Shown one piece after another: positions 36,254-45,248 of a stretch of DNA of 64,000 nucleotides. Numbering within the stretch: position 1 is the stretch's first letter; each line of letters begins with the position of its first letter. Under the pieces are notes generated by a model. It worked only from the letters and a program-made list of their open reading frames with translations, was not told the DNA's origin and searched no databases. The position numbers and the translations under genes were made by a program. Source of the stretch: Prosthecobacter vanneervenii (GTDB taxonomy: Bacteria > Verrucomicrobiota > Verrucomicrobiia > Verrucomicrobiales > Verrucomicrobiaceae); NCBI RefSeq assembly GCF_014203095.1, contig NZ_JACHIG010000013.1, positions 121,450 to 185,449 on the forward strand, written 5' to 3'.

Positions 36254-37177
36254 TCACGGCCTCGCGGCCAGCGACAGCTCGATGATCTTCGCGCAGAGGT
36301 CCGGGAACTCGATGCCCACGGCCTTGGCAGCTTTGGGCAGCAGGCTGCTGCTCGTCATGCCGGGGATGGTGTTCACCTCCAGCACAAAGGGGGCTTGATC
36401 GCTGTCCCGCAGCATCACATCCACACGGCCATACACCTCGGTGCCGCAGGATTGGAAGGCCTTCAGCGCGGCGTCCTGCACAGCTTTGGTCACCTCGGGG
36501 CTCAGATTGGCTGGGCAGTTGTAGTTCGTTTTGCCCGTGCCACCCATCCACGGGTACTTGTTGTTGATGTCGTAAAAGCCCTCCACGGGTTCGATGTGGA
36601 TGATGGGCAGCACCTGATCGCCAAGCACGCCGACGGTCAGCTCCTTGCCAGCCACGTAGTCTTCGATCAGCGTGTCATGGCCAAACTTCTTCGCGTCTTC
36701 CAGGGCAGACTCCAGTTCAGCCTGAGTGTGGCAGATGTGCACGCCCACGCTGGAGCCTTCACGTGGCGGCTTCACCACCAGTGGCAGGCCGATGGCAAGC
36801 GGCTGGCTGCCATCCAGCGGGTAGGTCTGCGAGCGTGGAGTGGGCACACCAGCGGCGATGAAGCGCTCCTTGCTCAGCAGCTTGTCAAAGGCGATTCGGC
36901 TGCTGGCCACGCCGGCGCCGGTGTAGCGGATGCCCCGCTGCTCTAGGATCGACTGGATCTGGCCGTCCTCGCCAAAGGTGCCATGGATCAGGTTCATGGC
37001 GATGAAGACATCTCCCGGCACCTCAAAGTCCGGTCCGGTCACGTCCACCTCCACGACGGTGGCTCCCTTGCTGCGCAGCGCCTCCGCCACGCTTTCGGCG
37101 GTTTTCAGGGAGACTTTGCGTTCAGAGCCTGGGCCGCCCATCAGCAGGGCGATTTTTTTGTTCGTGAGGTCGAGCAT
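36254..37177 (-). CDS. ddl: D-alanine--D-alanine ligase
   Basis: 307 residues from ATG 37177, giving the standard Ddl length; the frame is open further upstream but that would run into the divergent gene. ATP-grasp enzyme with IALLMGGPGSERKVSLKTA, NLIHGTFGEDGQIQSILE, LVVKPPREGSSVGVH, GKELTVGVLG, YGRVDVMLRD and EVNTIPGMTSSSLLPKAA. It makes D-Ala-D-Ala for peptidoglycan precursors in the cytoplasm. It is not in a mur cluster here; it is divergent (93 bases) from a D-aminoacylase-like gene and convergent with rarD. Confidence 0.96.
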   Translation of the reverse strand: MLDLTNKKIALLMGGPGSERKVSLKTAESVAEALRSKGATVVEVDVTGPDFEVPGDVFIAMNLIHGTFGEDGQIQSILEQRGIRYTGAGVASSRIAFDKLLSKERFIAAGVPTPRSQTYPLDGSQPLAIGLPLVVKPPREGSSVGVHICHTQAELESALEDAKKFGHDTLIEDYVAGKELTVGVLGDQVLPIIHIEPVEGFYDINNKYPWMGGTGKTNYNCPANLSPEVTKAVQDAALKAFQSCGTEVYGRVDVMLRDSDQAPFVLEVNTIPGMTSSSLLPKAAKAVGIEFPDLCAKIIELSLAARP

Positions 37178-37270
37178 GGTGTTGCAGATATGGAATGAGG
37201 AGGCCGGATTGGCAAAAGGAATCCTGGCAATGTCCGTGCCATCCGCCATGTCTTTCTCCCTGTCACCATC

Positions 37271-38830
37271 ATGATGATTCGTCTCCTTTTCGCCTGTCTT
37301 CTTGCGGCCTCGCTCCGGGCTGCGGATTACGATCTGCTTATCACCCATGCCCGTATCGCGGATGGGAGCGGCGGTCCTTTGATTGAGGGATCGGTGGCGG
37401 TCAAAGAGGGACGGATCGCAGCGGTGGGGCAGGTGCAGGGCATCGCCTCCGACGTCATTGATGCCGGCGGCAAAATCGTCGCGCCTGGCTTCATCGATGT
37501 GCATACCCACTCAGAGGACATCTGCCGCAATCCGGTGGCGGAGAACTTTCTGCGGATGGGTGTCACGACAATCATCACCGGAAACTGCGGCCACTCCCGC
37601 ACGGATGTGGGAAAATTCTTCCAGGAAATCGAGGAGTCAAAGGTGGCGCTCAATGTCGCCACACTGATCGGCCACGGTTCCGTGCGCGAGCAGGCGATGG
37701 GCGGCAGCTTCATCCGCGCTCCCAATGACGAGCAACTCGCTGCGATGAAGGGGCTCGTCGATCAGGCCATGACAGACGGTGCCGTGGGCATCAGCACAGG
37801 GCTGATCTATGTGCCAGGCTCCTTTGCCAAGACAGATGAACTCATCGCGATGGCCAAAGTCGCCGCCGCTCATGATGGCATCTACGTCAGTCACATGCGT
37901 TACGAGACCACGCGCATCTTTCAGGCGCTGGAGGAGTTCATCCGCATCGCACGAGAAGCAAATGTTCGCGCCGAGGTCTCGCACATCAAGCTTTCCGGCC
38001 CCACCGCCTGGGGAAAGGCCGATGAAGTGCTGAACGTGCTCAAAAAAGCCCGCGCTTCAGGACTCAAGATCACCCAAGACCAATACGCCTACACGGCCTC
38101 CAGCACTGGTCTGCGTCAGACGCTGCCGGACAGTGCACTGGAAGGAGAGCATGCAGACTTTGTCGCACGTATCGCAGATCCGAAGCAAAAAGCCGAAATC
38201 ATTGCCAAGATGGCCGAGATGCGCACCCGTCAGGGACGAAAGGATTACGGCTACGCGGTGATCGCCCGCTGCAAAGCGGATCCCTCGCTCAATGGCAAAA
38301 CCATCCCTGAGGCAGCCAAGATGAGGCGTGGTTCGGACACGCTCGAAGACCAGGTCGAGCTCATTTTGGAGATCGAAGCCCAGGGCGGTGCCAGCGCCAT
38401 CTTCCACGGCATGAACGAGGACGATCTGCAGACCTTCCTCAAACACCCGCTGACCATGATCGCCAGTGACGGCGGTCCACGTCGCCTCGGTGAAGATGTC
38501 CCGCATCCGCGCAGTTATGGCAACAACGCGCGCGTGCTGGGCCGCTATGTCCGCGACTTGAAAATCCTCACACTCACTGAAGCCATCCGCCGCATGACCG
38601 CACTGCCGGCGCAGACCTTCCACCTTAAAGATCGTGGCATGCTCAAAACAGGAGCCCATGCCGACATCGTGGTTTTTGATCCGGCCAAGGTCAACGATCC
38701 CTCCACCTTCAGCGATCCGCATCACTATGCAGAAGGCTTTACGCATATCGTAGTAAATGGCGGAGTCGTCATCCGCGATGGCCAGCTCACCGAGATCCGC
38801 ACCGGCGGACCGCTCCGCATGGGGCAGTAG
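37271..38830 (+). CDS. Secreted N-acyl-D-amino-acid deacylase-like amidohydrolase
   Basis: 519 residues with a signal peptide (MMIRLLFACLLAASLRA-AD). Amidohydrolase superfamily, D-aminoacylase subgroup: APGFIDVHTHSED with the first metal His pair, TTIITGNCGHS with the bridging-Cys type motif, ISTGLIYVPG, EVSHIKLSGPTAWG, MIASDGGPRR with the catalytic Asp, and ADIVVFDPAKVNDPSTF at the end. It should release D-amino acids (or cleave related D-peptidic amides) outside the cytoplasm. Export is unusual for characterised D-aminoacylases but common for PVC homologues. Its stop abuts the stop of the convergent transferase gene. Confidence 0.9.
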   Translation: MMIRLLFACLLAASLRAADYDLLITHARIADGSGGPLIEGSVAVKEGRIAAVGQVQGIASDVIDAGGKIVAPGFIDVHTHSEDICRNPVAENFLRMGVTTIITGNCGHSRTDVGKFFQEIEESKVALNVATLIGHGSVREQAMGGSFIRAPNDEQLAAMKGLVDQAMTDGAVGISTGLIYVPGSFAKTDELIAMAKVAAAHDGIYVSHMRYETTRIFQALEEFIRIAREANVRAEVSHIKLSGPTAWGKADEVLNVLKKARASGLKITQDQYAYTASSTGLRQTLPDSALEGEHADFVARIADPKQKAEIIAKMAEMRTRQGRKDYGYAVIARCKADPSLNGKTIPEAAKMRRGSDTLEDQVELILEIEAQGGASAIFHGMNEDDLQTFLKHPLTMIASDGGPRRLGEDVPHPRSYGNNARVLGRYVRDLKILTLTEAIRRMTALPAQTFHLKDRGMLKTGAHADIVVFDPAKVNDPSTFSDPHHYAEGFTHIVVNGGVVIRDGQLTEIRTGGPLRMGQ

Positions 38831-40783
38831 TTACGGTTTGTCTGTCTCCGCTCCCAGGTGCCCGTTGCGGAAGAGCCATGAGGCCGATTGATACAGTGAG
38901 ATGGCATCGTTCAGTCGACCCTGCAGAACATCCGACTTCTCCGGCGTGATCGTTCCTGCTTTGAGATCCACTTTGCCGAGGGTGAATTCCTGTTTTGGCT
39001 TCAGCATGGCAAAGTCACCCTGTGTGATGTAAGCGATCTTTTGGTAGTTCGAGACAAAGATGCGCTCTTTGTCCGGAGCGTAGCCTGGGGAGAAAACATC
39101 CTGGCCGAACGTGCGCGTGGTGTAGCTCCAGTTCATCAGGCCAAACAGCGTGGGCACCACGTCGATCTGGCTGCACAGCCGGTCATACGAGCGCGGCTGA
39201 ATGAGCTGTGGATTCCAGATGATGCAGGGGATGTGATACTTGGTCACATCCAGTTCCATCTTTCCTGCGCTGCCATGGCAGTGATCTGCCACCACGACGA
39301 AAATGGTATTCGCAAACCACGGCTTCGACTTCGCTTTCTCCAGGAAGTCGCCGATGCACCAGTCCGTATATTTGACGGCAGCTTCGCGTGAGCCCTGCGG
39401 CATGTCGATGCGGTTTGCCGGGAAGGTGAAGGGGCGGTGGTTGGATACCGTCATCACATGCATGAAGAAGGGCTTGCTCGCTGCATGGTTGGTGTCTGCC
39501 TCCTGCATGGCCCAGCGGAAGAGATCTTCATCCGCCACGCCCCAGGCGTTTTGAAAAGTAATCTCGCTCTTCGGCTTCGTGCCGCGGTCGATCACCCGGT
39601 AGTTGTTGCGGGAAAAATAGGTGCGCATGTTGTCAAACATGGCATCGCCGCCATACACGTAGCTGATGTCATACCCGCGGCTGCGACACACGGAGCCCGA
39701 GGTGAAGAGGTTGGTATTCAGCGGCCGCCAGACGATCGACTGGCCCGGCGTCGGCGGCACACTCAGCGTCAGCGCCTCCAGACCGCGCACGGTACGTGTA
39801 CCGGTGGCGTACAAATTGGTGAAAAGAATGCCCTCATCCGCCAGCCGGTCCAGATTCGGTGTCAGGTAGGAGCGCATCTTGAAGTTCACCTTAAAGTGGC
39901 TCATAAAGGCCGCGCTCAGGCTTTCCACAGAAACAAAGACGATGTTGTGCCTCTTCTCCGGACCCTCATGCTTGATCACACGCCGCAGATCGCGCGGGTC
40001 TGCACTGGCCGCCGGAGTGTCGGTCAGGATGAGAAGCTCCTTCGCACGCGCCAGCGCCTTGTCGATGTCCTGCCTGAGATAGAAGCGTTCGAATTCGATC
40101 TCGCTTTCCCAAAAGGCTGCACACCAGGCATAGGGGCCGTTTTTGGCCAGCTCACGATTGAAGTTGTTGCTGAAGCGTGGGAGCTGCGACTGGGAGAAGA
40201 GGTTGGAAATGCCCACCACGAGCGCAGCGATGCCCAGCACTGGTAGAATGCGCAGCCTCCAGGCACTGTCTCCAGCGCATACCCAGCGGATGCCTCCCAG
40301 CCGCCACGCCGCCCATACCACACCAGAACCCGCCAGCGCCAGCGCGGCGTAGATCAGCGGCATGGGATAGGATTGCTGGATGTTGTCGATCACCTCCTGG
40401 GTGAAGACGAGATAGTCCACCGCGATGAAATTAAACCGCACCTGAAACTCATCCCAGAAAAACCATTCCGCCACGCCGATGAAGATGAACACCACGGCAT
40501 ACAGCAGCAGGAGAAATGACACGACCCATCGTGCTGCTTTGCTGCGCCAGAGCGCCGTAGGCAGCAGGGCCGTCAGCAGAAACCACGGCACAACCGCATG
40601 GCAGGCCGCCAGCATGTCATACCACAAGCCCAAGCCAAACGAGCCAAACAGCGAGGCGTCCCATGCGATGTCATGCCGCCCTTGAACCATGAGCGCGACA
40701 CGGGTGAAAAACGCCACTGTCAGAAACAGCGCGATGATCAGCAAGGCACCTCGGGCTAAAGACGAACGGGGGCTCAGTCGCAT
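38831..40783 (-). CDS. LtaS/MdoB-type membrane sulfatase-fold phosphotransferase
   Basis: 650 residues from ATG 40783 (the frame is open 31 codons further but MRLSPRSSLARGALLIIALFL is a natural first membrane helix). About five N-terminal helices, then an extracytoplasmic alkaline-phosphatase-superfamily domain: NIVFVSVESLSAAFM with metal Glu, the nucleophile Thr region ATGTRTVRGLEALTLSVPP, FFMHVMTVSNHRPF, and VVADHCHGSAGK with the metal Asp-His. Relatives transfer glycerol phosphate to lipoteichoic acid or periplasmic glucans, or phosphoethanolamine to lipid A. In a Gram-negative host the last two are more plausible; acceptor unknown. Confidence 0.9.
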   Translation of the reverse strand: MRLSPRSSLARGALLIIALFLTVAFFTRVALMVQGRHDIAWDASLFGSFGLGLWYDMLAACHAVVPWFLLTALLPTALWRSKAARWVVSFLLLLYAVVFIFIGVAEWFFWDEFQVRFNFIAVDYLVFTQEVIDNIQQSYPMPLIYAALALAGSGVVWAAWRLGGIRWVCAGDSAWRLRILPVLGIAALVVGISNLFSQSQLPRFSNNFNRELAKNGPYAWCAAFWESEIEFERFYLRQDIDKALARAKELLILTDTPAASADPRDLRRVIKHEGPEKRHNIVFVSVESLSAAFMSHFKVNFKMRSYLTPNLDRLADEGILFTNLYATGTRTVRGLEALTLSVPPTPGQSIVWRPLNTNLFTSGSVCRSRGYDISYVYGGDAMFDNMRTYFSRNNYRVIDRGTKPKSEITFQNAWGVADEDLFRWAMQEADTNHAASKPFFMHVMTVSNHRPFTFPANRIDMPQGSREAAVKYTDWCIGDFLEKAKSKPWFANTIFVVVADHCHGSAGKMELDVTKYHIPCIIWNPQLIQPRSYDRLCSQIDVVPTLFGLMNWSYTTRTFGQDVFSPGYAPDKERIFVSNYQKIAYITQGDFAMLKPKQEFTLGKVDLKAGTITPEKSDVLQGRLNDAISLYQSASWLFRNGHLGAETDKP

Positions 40784-40997
40784 AATTGACACATGCAAAA
40801 AACTCGGGTGAACGCTTTCGTTGGCTGGGCAAAAGCTGGGCGGCGTACGAAGTGGCAGGAGGTGATTCAGTTTCAAGGTTCAAAATGCCTAGCCAGGATG
40901 AGAACCTGCTTAAGAACGGTTTTATGACCACAGACGACGGCCTCATCCTGACGACGTCTTTTTCAATCATGTTCCATGATCCCGCTGGAGAAGTTCC

Positions 40998-41285
40998 ATG
41001 GGGCTGAATAACATGCGGCCTCCTATGAAGCCCTCCCTCCTGCTCCTAGCCACTGTCGCTTTCAGTTTTAGCTGCACCCGTGCTGCGGACGGCATCCCAG
41101 CCTCTTACCCGCTCAAAAAGTGCGTCATTTCAGACGAGCCCTTTGGCGGCGAGATGGGCAAGCCGGTCAAAGTCACACACGAAGGCACGGACGTGTACCT
41201 CTGCTGCAAATCCTGCCTCAAGGACTTCAAAGCTGACCCCGCCAAGTACGTAAAAATGGTCAAGGACGCTGCCGCGAAAAAGTAA
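40998..41285 (+). CDS. Small secreted TRASH/YHS-like metal-binding protein
   Basis: 95 residues from ATG 40998, favoured by GGAGAAG 6 bases upstream; ATG 41025 would give a tighter signal peptide (MKPSLLLLATVAFSFSCTRA) but has no ribosome-binding site. The mature part reads YPLKKCVISDEPFGG, then KPVKVTHEGTDVYLCCKSCLKDFKADPAKYVKMV. The Cys, then Cys-Cys-x-x-Cys with the following Phe and Tyr, fits a small YHS/TRASH-type metal-binding fold, so heavy-metal binding in the periplasm is likely. The 214 bases upstream contain no recognised gene. Confidence 0.8.
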   Translation: MGLNNMRPPMKPSLLLLATVAFSFSCTRAADGIPASYPLKKCVISDEPFGGEMGKPVKVTHEGTDVYLCCKSCLKDFKADPAKYVKMVKDAAAKK

Positions 41286-41291
41286 GCCTTT

Positions 41292-42308
41292 TTACAGACG
41301 CTGACCCACCCACTCGCCCATGCCTCGCGCATCGGCTTCGGTCACATTTGCCTCGCGCTGGCATTCCTCTGCGCTGAACTCTGTTCGCGCAGCGATTCGT
41401 CCAGCTTTCCAGACATGCACCTTCGACGGATACGGCCCGACCTTGCGTGGGTCGCTCCAGGTATGGATGCCTAGAGTCTGCGGATTGACCGCCGCAGCAA
41501 TGTGCATCGGGCCGCTGTCCACACTGACACAGTATTTTGCCTGCCGCATGATCCAGATCAGCTCCGGCAGCGAGGTCCGCTGGCTCCAGTCTTGGATGTG
41601 CGTACCCGTGGGTCGGGTCGGATCTGATGTCATGCCCACCAGCACCACTGGGTGAGGGGCCAGGGCATCACACAGCGCCTGCAGGGCAGAATTGGAAAGC
41701 GACTTGCCCTCCCCGCGCGACCAAGGATGAACCGCGACAAAGCTCTGTGCAGGTTGTGTCCAGCCGATGGGAGCCGAGCCCGGAGCAAGCTCAAAGGCAA
41801 TGTCCTCAGCCTCGATCTTGATCCCCAGTGCACGCGGCAGCTCCAGATAGCGGTCCACAGCATGCGCTCCGGCGTCCACGGGCACAGTGTGGTTGTAAAA
41901 GAAACGCGAGCCTTCACGCGCATCGGAAAGCCCGACGACTGTTTTTGACCCACGCCAGCTGCTGACCAGGCCGCTGCGCATCAGGCCCTGGAAATCAAGC
42001 ACGATCTCCGGCTCCTCACGCGGCAGTGTCATCCAGGTGCGCCGCCAGACCCAGAAGCGCGCCAGGCCAGCGAGCCCCCGGAAGGTCTTGCGCGGAAAGG
42101 GGATCACCTCATCGAGCAGCGGGCTGCCCTGTAGAATGGGCGTCCACTCCGTGTTGGCCAGCCAGCGGATTTTCAGCCTGGGGTGGGCATCTCGCAGCGC
42201 CTTCACGGCTGGCAGGGTGTGCACGATGTCCCCCAGAGAACTGGGTTTGACGATGAGCGCGGAGCGGAAATCGCGCAGGCTGGGAAGCTGGCGCGGGGCG
42301 GCGCTCAT
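41292..42308 (-). CDS. Glycosyltransferase family 9 (heptosyltransferase-like)
   Basis: 338 residues. GT9/ADP-heptose:LPS heptosyltransferase features: ALIVKPSSLGDIVHTLPAVKALRDAHP at the N-terminus, VLDFQGLMRSGLVS, FVAVHPWSRGEGKSLS, and CVSVDSGPMHIAAAV with the donor-binding Asp. It probably adds heptose to the lipopolysaccharide inner core (WaaC/WaaF-like), consistent with a Gram-negative envelope. Start ATG overlaps the stop of the upstream phosphoesterase gene by 4 bases (ATGA), implying translational coupling. Confidence 0.92.
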   Translation of the reverse strand: MSAAPRQLPSLRDFRSALIVKPSSLGDIVHTLPAVKALRDAHPRLKIRWLANTEWTPILQGSPLLDEVIPFPRKTFRGLAGLARFWVWRRTWMTLPREEPEIVLDFQGLMRSGLVSSWRGSKTVVGLSDAREGSRFFYNHTVPVDAGAHAVDRYLELPRALGIKIEAEDIAFELAPGSAPIGWTQPAQSFVAVHPWSRGEGKSLSNSALQALCDALAPHPVVLVGMTSDPTRPTGTHIQDWSQRTSLPELIWIMRQAKYCVSVDSGPMHIAAAVNPQTLGIHTWSDPRKVGPYPSKVHVWKAGRIAARTEFSAEECQREANVTEADARGMGEWVGQRL

Positions 42309-43027
42309 TTGCCGAGGGCCAGTCGGTCTGCCAGCAAAGAGGGCAGGCCGGCAGCGCGGATTTTAGCCTGCGCGGTTTCGATGTCGTACTCCAGCCGGCG
42401 GATGGAGATTGTCTGCTCCTGGGCATCGTAGATCGCATAGGAGGCTCGCCAGTCGCCGTCTCGCGGCTGGCCCACACTGCCCACATTGATGAAATACTTC
42501 ACGCCACGCTGAAGCGTGATGTCGGTGCCACGGGCAGCACGAACGGCGTCATCTTTCTCAAAAATGCGCGGGACGTGCGTATGACCGTAGAAGCAAACCT
42601 GGGTAAACTGGTAGCTGAAGCTGGCCATCGCATCAAAGCGGTTGGTCACGTAGCCCCAGTTGCCGGGGGAATCCAGCGTGGCATGCACGATGGTAAAGTC
42701 CCGCACCTGACGCACCAGCTTGAGGTCTCGCAGCCACTGTCGCTGATCTTCGCTGAGCTGTTCACGCGTCCAGAGCAGGGCGTTCTGGGCCAGGGGATTG
42801 AGTTCCTCCAGGGAGCTCTCGCTGGCAGCTCCCTCGTCGTGGTTGCCACGGACCACAGGGCAGCCCAGATCCTGCACGGTCTGCAGGCACTCGGCTGGGT
42901 TGGCGGCGTAGCCGACGATGTCGCCCAGACAGACATAATTGGCACAACCCTGCTCCTGCGCGTCCCACAGAACGGTCTGCAGGGCTTCGAGGTTGGCGTG
43001 GATGTCTCCAAAGATGGCGAATTTCAT
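42305..43027 (-). CDS. Cytoplasmic calcineurin-like metallophosphoesterase (YfcE/PrpE-like)
   Basis: 240 residues from ATG 43027, which directly starts MKFAIFGDIHANLEAL; upstream codons to 43051 add nothing recognisable. Metal motifs: GDIHAN, CLGDIVGYAANP, VRGNHDE, IVHATL and CFYGHTHVP, in the order and spacing of small bacterial phosphodiesterases. The YGAxP/GYAANP variant is shared with diadenosine-tetraphosphatase-like proteins. Substrate cannot be set. Coupled to the GT9 gene by an ATGA overlap. Confidence 0.9.
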   Translation of the reverse strand: MKFAIFGDIHANLEALQTVLWDAQEQGCANYVCLGDIVGYAANPAECLQTVQDLGCPVVRGNHDEGAASESSLEELNPLAQNALLWTREQLSEDQRQWLRDLKLVRQVRDFTIVHATLDSPGNWGYVTNRFDAMASFSYQFTQVCFYGHTHVPRIFEKDDAVRAARGTDITLQRGVKYFINVGSVGQPRDGDWRASYAIYDAQEQTISIRRLEYDIETAQAKIRAAGLPSLLADRLALGK

Positions 43028-43331
43028 CGGCTGATGGTTGGCGTCGGACACCCCACCTTCGGGACATGAGCAGGGAAATCAAGCAATTCAGTATCAGAAA
43101 CATCCCCTGACCAAGGGGGGCTCCACCACTGGAAAAGCAAACGGGACGGATCACCCGATCCGCCCCGTCGCTTGATAGGAGTCCAACAGCCAGAAGAACC
43201 ACTACGTGAAATTTTCGACTGAACCGTTACCGGTTCGTTGTCTGAAGGTAGTCTTCCACATTTCGAAAACCTTGAGTCAGGTGGTCGTAAATGAGTTGTA
43301 AGGACGCTGTGAAAACACCTCGGGGACAGTG
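43028..43331 (-). other. 304-base intergenic region between folA and the phosphoesterase
   Basis: No credible gene is seen. It holds the folA terminator (43141-43168) and a small 6-bp hairpin, GAACCG-TTAC-CGGTTC (43221-43236), within the folA 3' untranslated region. A promoter for the phosphoesterase/GT9 pair is expected between 43028 and 43140 but no good -35/-10 pair stands out. Confidence 0.6.
43141..43168 (-). terminator. Probable intrinsic terminator of folA
   Basis: ACGGGACGGATC (43141-43152) and GATCCGCCCCGT (43157-43168) form a 12-bp stem with one mismatch and a 4-base loop. On the minus strand it is followed by TTTGCTTTTCC. It lies about 160 bases after the folA stop and before the phosphoesterase gene. 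Confidence 0.65.
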
Positions 43332-43805
43332 TTATTCTGTCTTCGTGAGTCTTTCGTAGTACCTAAATTCCAGCCCTTCACTCTCAGCAACGACTTCCTT
43401 GAGCTGGAACAGGTCTTCGAAGGGGGGGAGCAGCACATCTCCTTCGTAGGGCTGGGAAATCCAGGTGAGATACAAGCCATCGCATCGTGGCAGCAGTTCC
43501 TCAAAAACCCGTGCTCCGCCGATCACAAAGACAGTCTCGGCATCACCGCAGACCTGGGGCAGTTCCGCAGCACTGCGAATGACCGTGACGCCTTCTCGCG
43601 GAGCCATGGTGCTGCTCAGCACGATGTTCTGGCGCCCGGGCAGCGGCTTGCCGATCGAGTCAAAAGTGGCTCGGCCCATCAAAATGGGGTGCCCGAGCGT
43701 CGTGCGTTTGAAAAACTTCAGGTCCTCTGGGTAGTGCCACGGTAGTTTGCCATCACGCCCGATGACGCGGTTGCTCGACATGGCGACGATGGCGATAAGG
43801 CGCAT
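43332..43805 (-). CDS. folA: Dihydrofolate reductase
   Basis: 157 residues, the usual size of bacterial DHFR. MRLIAIVAMSSNRVIGRDGKLPWHYPEDLKFFKR carries the NADPH-binding and M20-loop region (GKLPWH), with an acidic residue in YPEDLKFF at the catalytic position. Further: ILMGRATFDSIGKPLPGRQNIVLS and VFVIGGARVFEELLP. It reduces dihydrofolate to tetrahydrofolate. Only 20 bases separate its start from the beta-CASP nuclease gene upstream, so the two may be co-transcribed; no thyA adjoins. A terminator follows about 160 bases downstream. Confidence 0.96.
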   Translation of the reverse strand: MRLIAIVAMSSNRVIGRDGKLPWHYPEDLKFFKRTTLGHPILMGRATFDSIGKPLPGRQNIVLSSTMAPREGVTVIRSAAELPQVCGDAETVFVIGGARVFEELLPRCDGLYLTWISQPYEGDVLLPPFEDLFQLKEVVAESEGLEFRYYERLTKTE

Positions 43806-43825
43806 GACAGTGAAAAAGCGGCTGC

Positions 43826-45184
43826 TTACCAGAGATCGATCGGCTGATGAGGTTCCGGGCGGATGATCTCAGTGCCGGGAATCGTCTCGTTAAAACGGTT
43901 GGTGAACCACATCTGCGCGGGCTCCTCGCCGTGCACGAGCAGGAGTTTCTTGGGCTTCACCTTCTCAATGTACTCGGCAATCTGTTCGCGGCTGGCGTGG
44001 GCGCTGAGGTCAAAGCTCTCCACGCGCGCCCGCAGTTCCACGGCGGGCTTGTCTTTGCTGAGCTTGATCTTGGTGCCAGGGGCGGCATTCCGCACCTTGT
44101 AGCCAGGGGATTCCGGATCTGTGTAGCCCACGAAGCAGACCGTGTTGCGTGGGTTATCCAGGAAGGTCTGCGCGAAAATGTTGGAGACCGTGTTCTCCGT
44201 CATCATCCCGCTGGAGAGCGCATACAGGGTGCGCGAGTTGGACTCCAGTTCCACCCGCTTCCGGTTCTTGCGCGGCACCAGCATCTTCATGTCATCCAGC
44301 AGGCGGAAGCCCGGATAGCTCCGACGGCTGCGGGAGGCATAGTGATCATACAGCACGGTGATCTTCGTGCTCAGCCCGCCGATGTACAGAGGCATCTCGG
44401 GGATTAGTCCCTCTTGGTGCAGCTCGTGCAGCATCAGCATCACCTCCTGCGTCTTCCCCAGGGCAAAGACGGGGATCATCACCGCGCCGCCCACTTCGTG
44501 CGTTTCACGGATAACTGAGGCAAGGCGCTCCTTCTCGGCCTTGCGGGAAAAGTCCTCCGGCCGTGCATAGTCGCCACGGGTCGTTTCGGCGATCATCACG
44601 TCGATCCCGCTGGTAGGGAAGTCGGCCGCACGGCAGATCGTCTGCGCCTCAAAGTTCACATCTCCTGTGTAAAAGAGCGTGTTGCCACCTTCGCGGATCA
44701 GCACCCCGGTGGATCCCAGGATATGGCCGGCATCAAACATCGTGGCCTCCAGATTGGTGTCCGGAATTTCAAACGGGCGCTCAATATCCCGGTAGATCCA
44801 CATGGCGCGGATCTCATCCAGCTCACGGTGGGTGAAGAGCGGGTACTCCGGGATGCTCTCTTCAGTGCGCTGCTTCGTCATCACGTTGACGGAGTTGTGC
44901 AGCATGGCAGAGGAAAGCTCCCCCGTGATCTCGGTCATCAGCACCGGAGTGTCTTGCTGTCGGCGCTGCAGCAGGGGCAGCGAGCCGATATGGTCATGGT
45001 GCGCATGAGTGATGATCACCGCATTGGCAGCCTTGTTGGGCAGGGGGCCAAAGTCTGGGGCGGCTTTGTAGCCTGCCATTTTAGGATGCATGCCGGAGTC
45101 CAGCACGACACGATGTTCCCCGGCTTCAAGCAGGTAGGAGTTGGCACCGATCTCACGTCGGCGGGTCAGATTGCGAAAGCGCAT
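43826..45184 (-). CDS. MBL-fold/beta-CASP RNA-processing exonuclease-like protein (CPSF type)
   Basis: 452 residues. Metallo-beta-lactamase motif 2 H60-A-H62-H63-D64-H65 (ITHAHHDHIGSLP), motif 3 FDAGHILGS, motif 4 FYTGDVNFE, then the beta-CASP domain (IPVFALGKTQEVMLML, ALSSGMM) and RMMBL-like C-terminus (VESFDLSAHASREQIAEYIEKVKPKKLLLVHGE). This is the architecture of KH-less archaeal/eukaryotic CPSF73-like nucleases and their bacterial homologues, expected to act on RNA in the cytoplasm. In-vivo substrate unknown. Probably heads a transcript with folA. Confidence 0.93.
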   Translation of the reverse strand: MRFRNLTRRREIGANSYLLEAGEHRVVLDSGMHPKMAGYKAAPDFGPLPNKAANAVIITHAHHDHIGSLPLLQRRQQDTPVLMTEITGELSSAMLHNSVNVMTKQRTEESIPEYPLFTHRELDEIRAMWIYRDIERPFEIPDTNLEATMFDAGHILGSTGVLIREGGNTLFYTGDVNFEAQTICRAADFPTSGIDVMIAETTRGDYARPEDFSRKAEKERLASVIRETHEVGGAVMIPVFALGKTQEVMLMLHELHQEGLIPEMPLYIGGLSTKITVLYDHYASRSRRSYPGFRLLDDMKMLVPRKNRKRVELESNSRTLYALSSGMMTENTVSNIFAQTFLDNPRNTVCFVGYTDPESPGYKVRNAAPGTKIKLSKDKPAVELRARVESFDLSAHASREQIAEYIEKVKPKKLLLVHGEEPAQMWFTNRFNETIPGTEIIRPEPHQPIDLW

Positions 45185-45248
45185 GCAGTAGATCTAAAAA
45201 AGGGGGAGGCCGATACTAGGGGCATACCCATGTTCCACAAGGAGAAGT

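Noticed and set aside
40786..41007. 73-codon plus-strand frame from a TTG in the 214-base intergenic region
   Set aside because: Non-ATG start, no ribosome-binding site, no motif, and its end overlaps the better supported small secreted protein gene.
43221..43236. 6-bp hairpin GAACCG-TTAC-CGGTTC as a possible terminator or T-arm of a tRNA
   Set aside because: Too short for a terminator, no T run, and no acceptor or anticodon arms around it.
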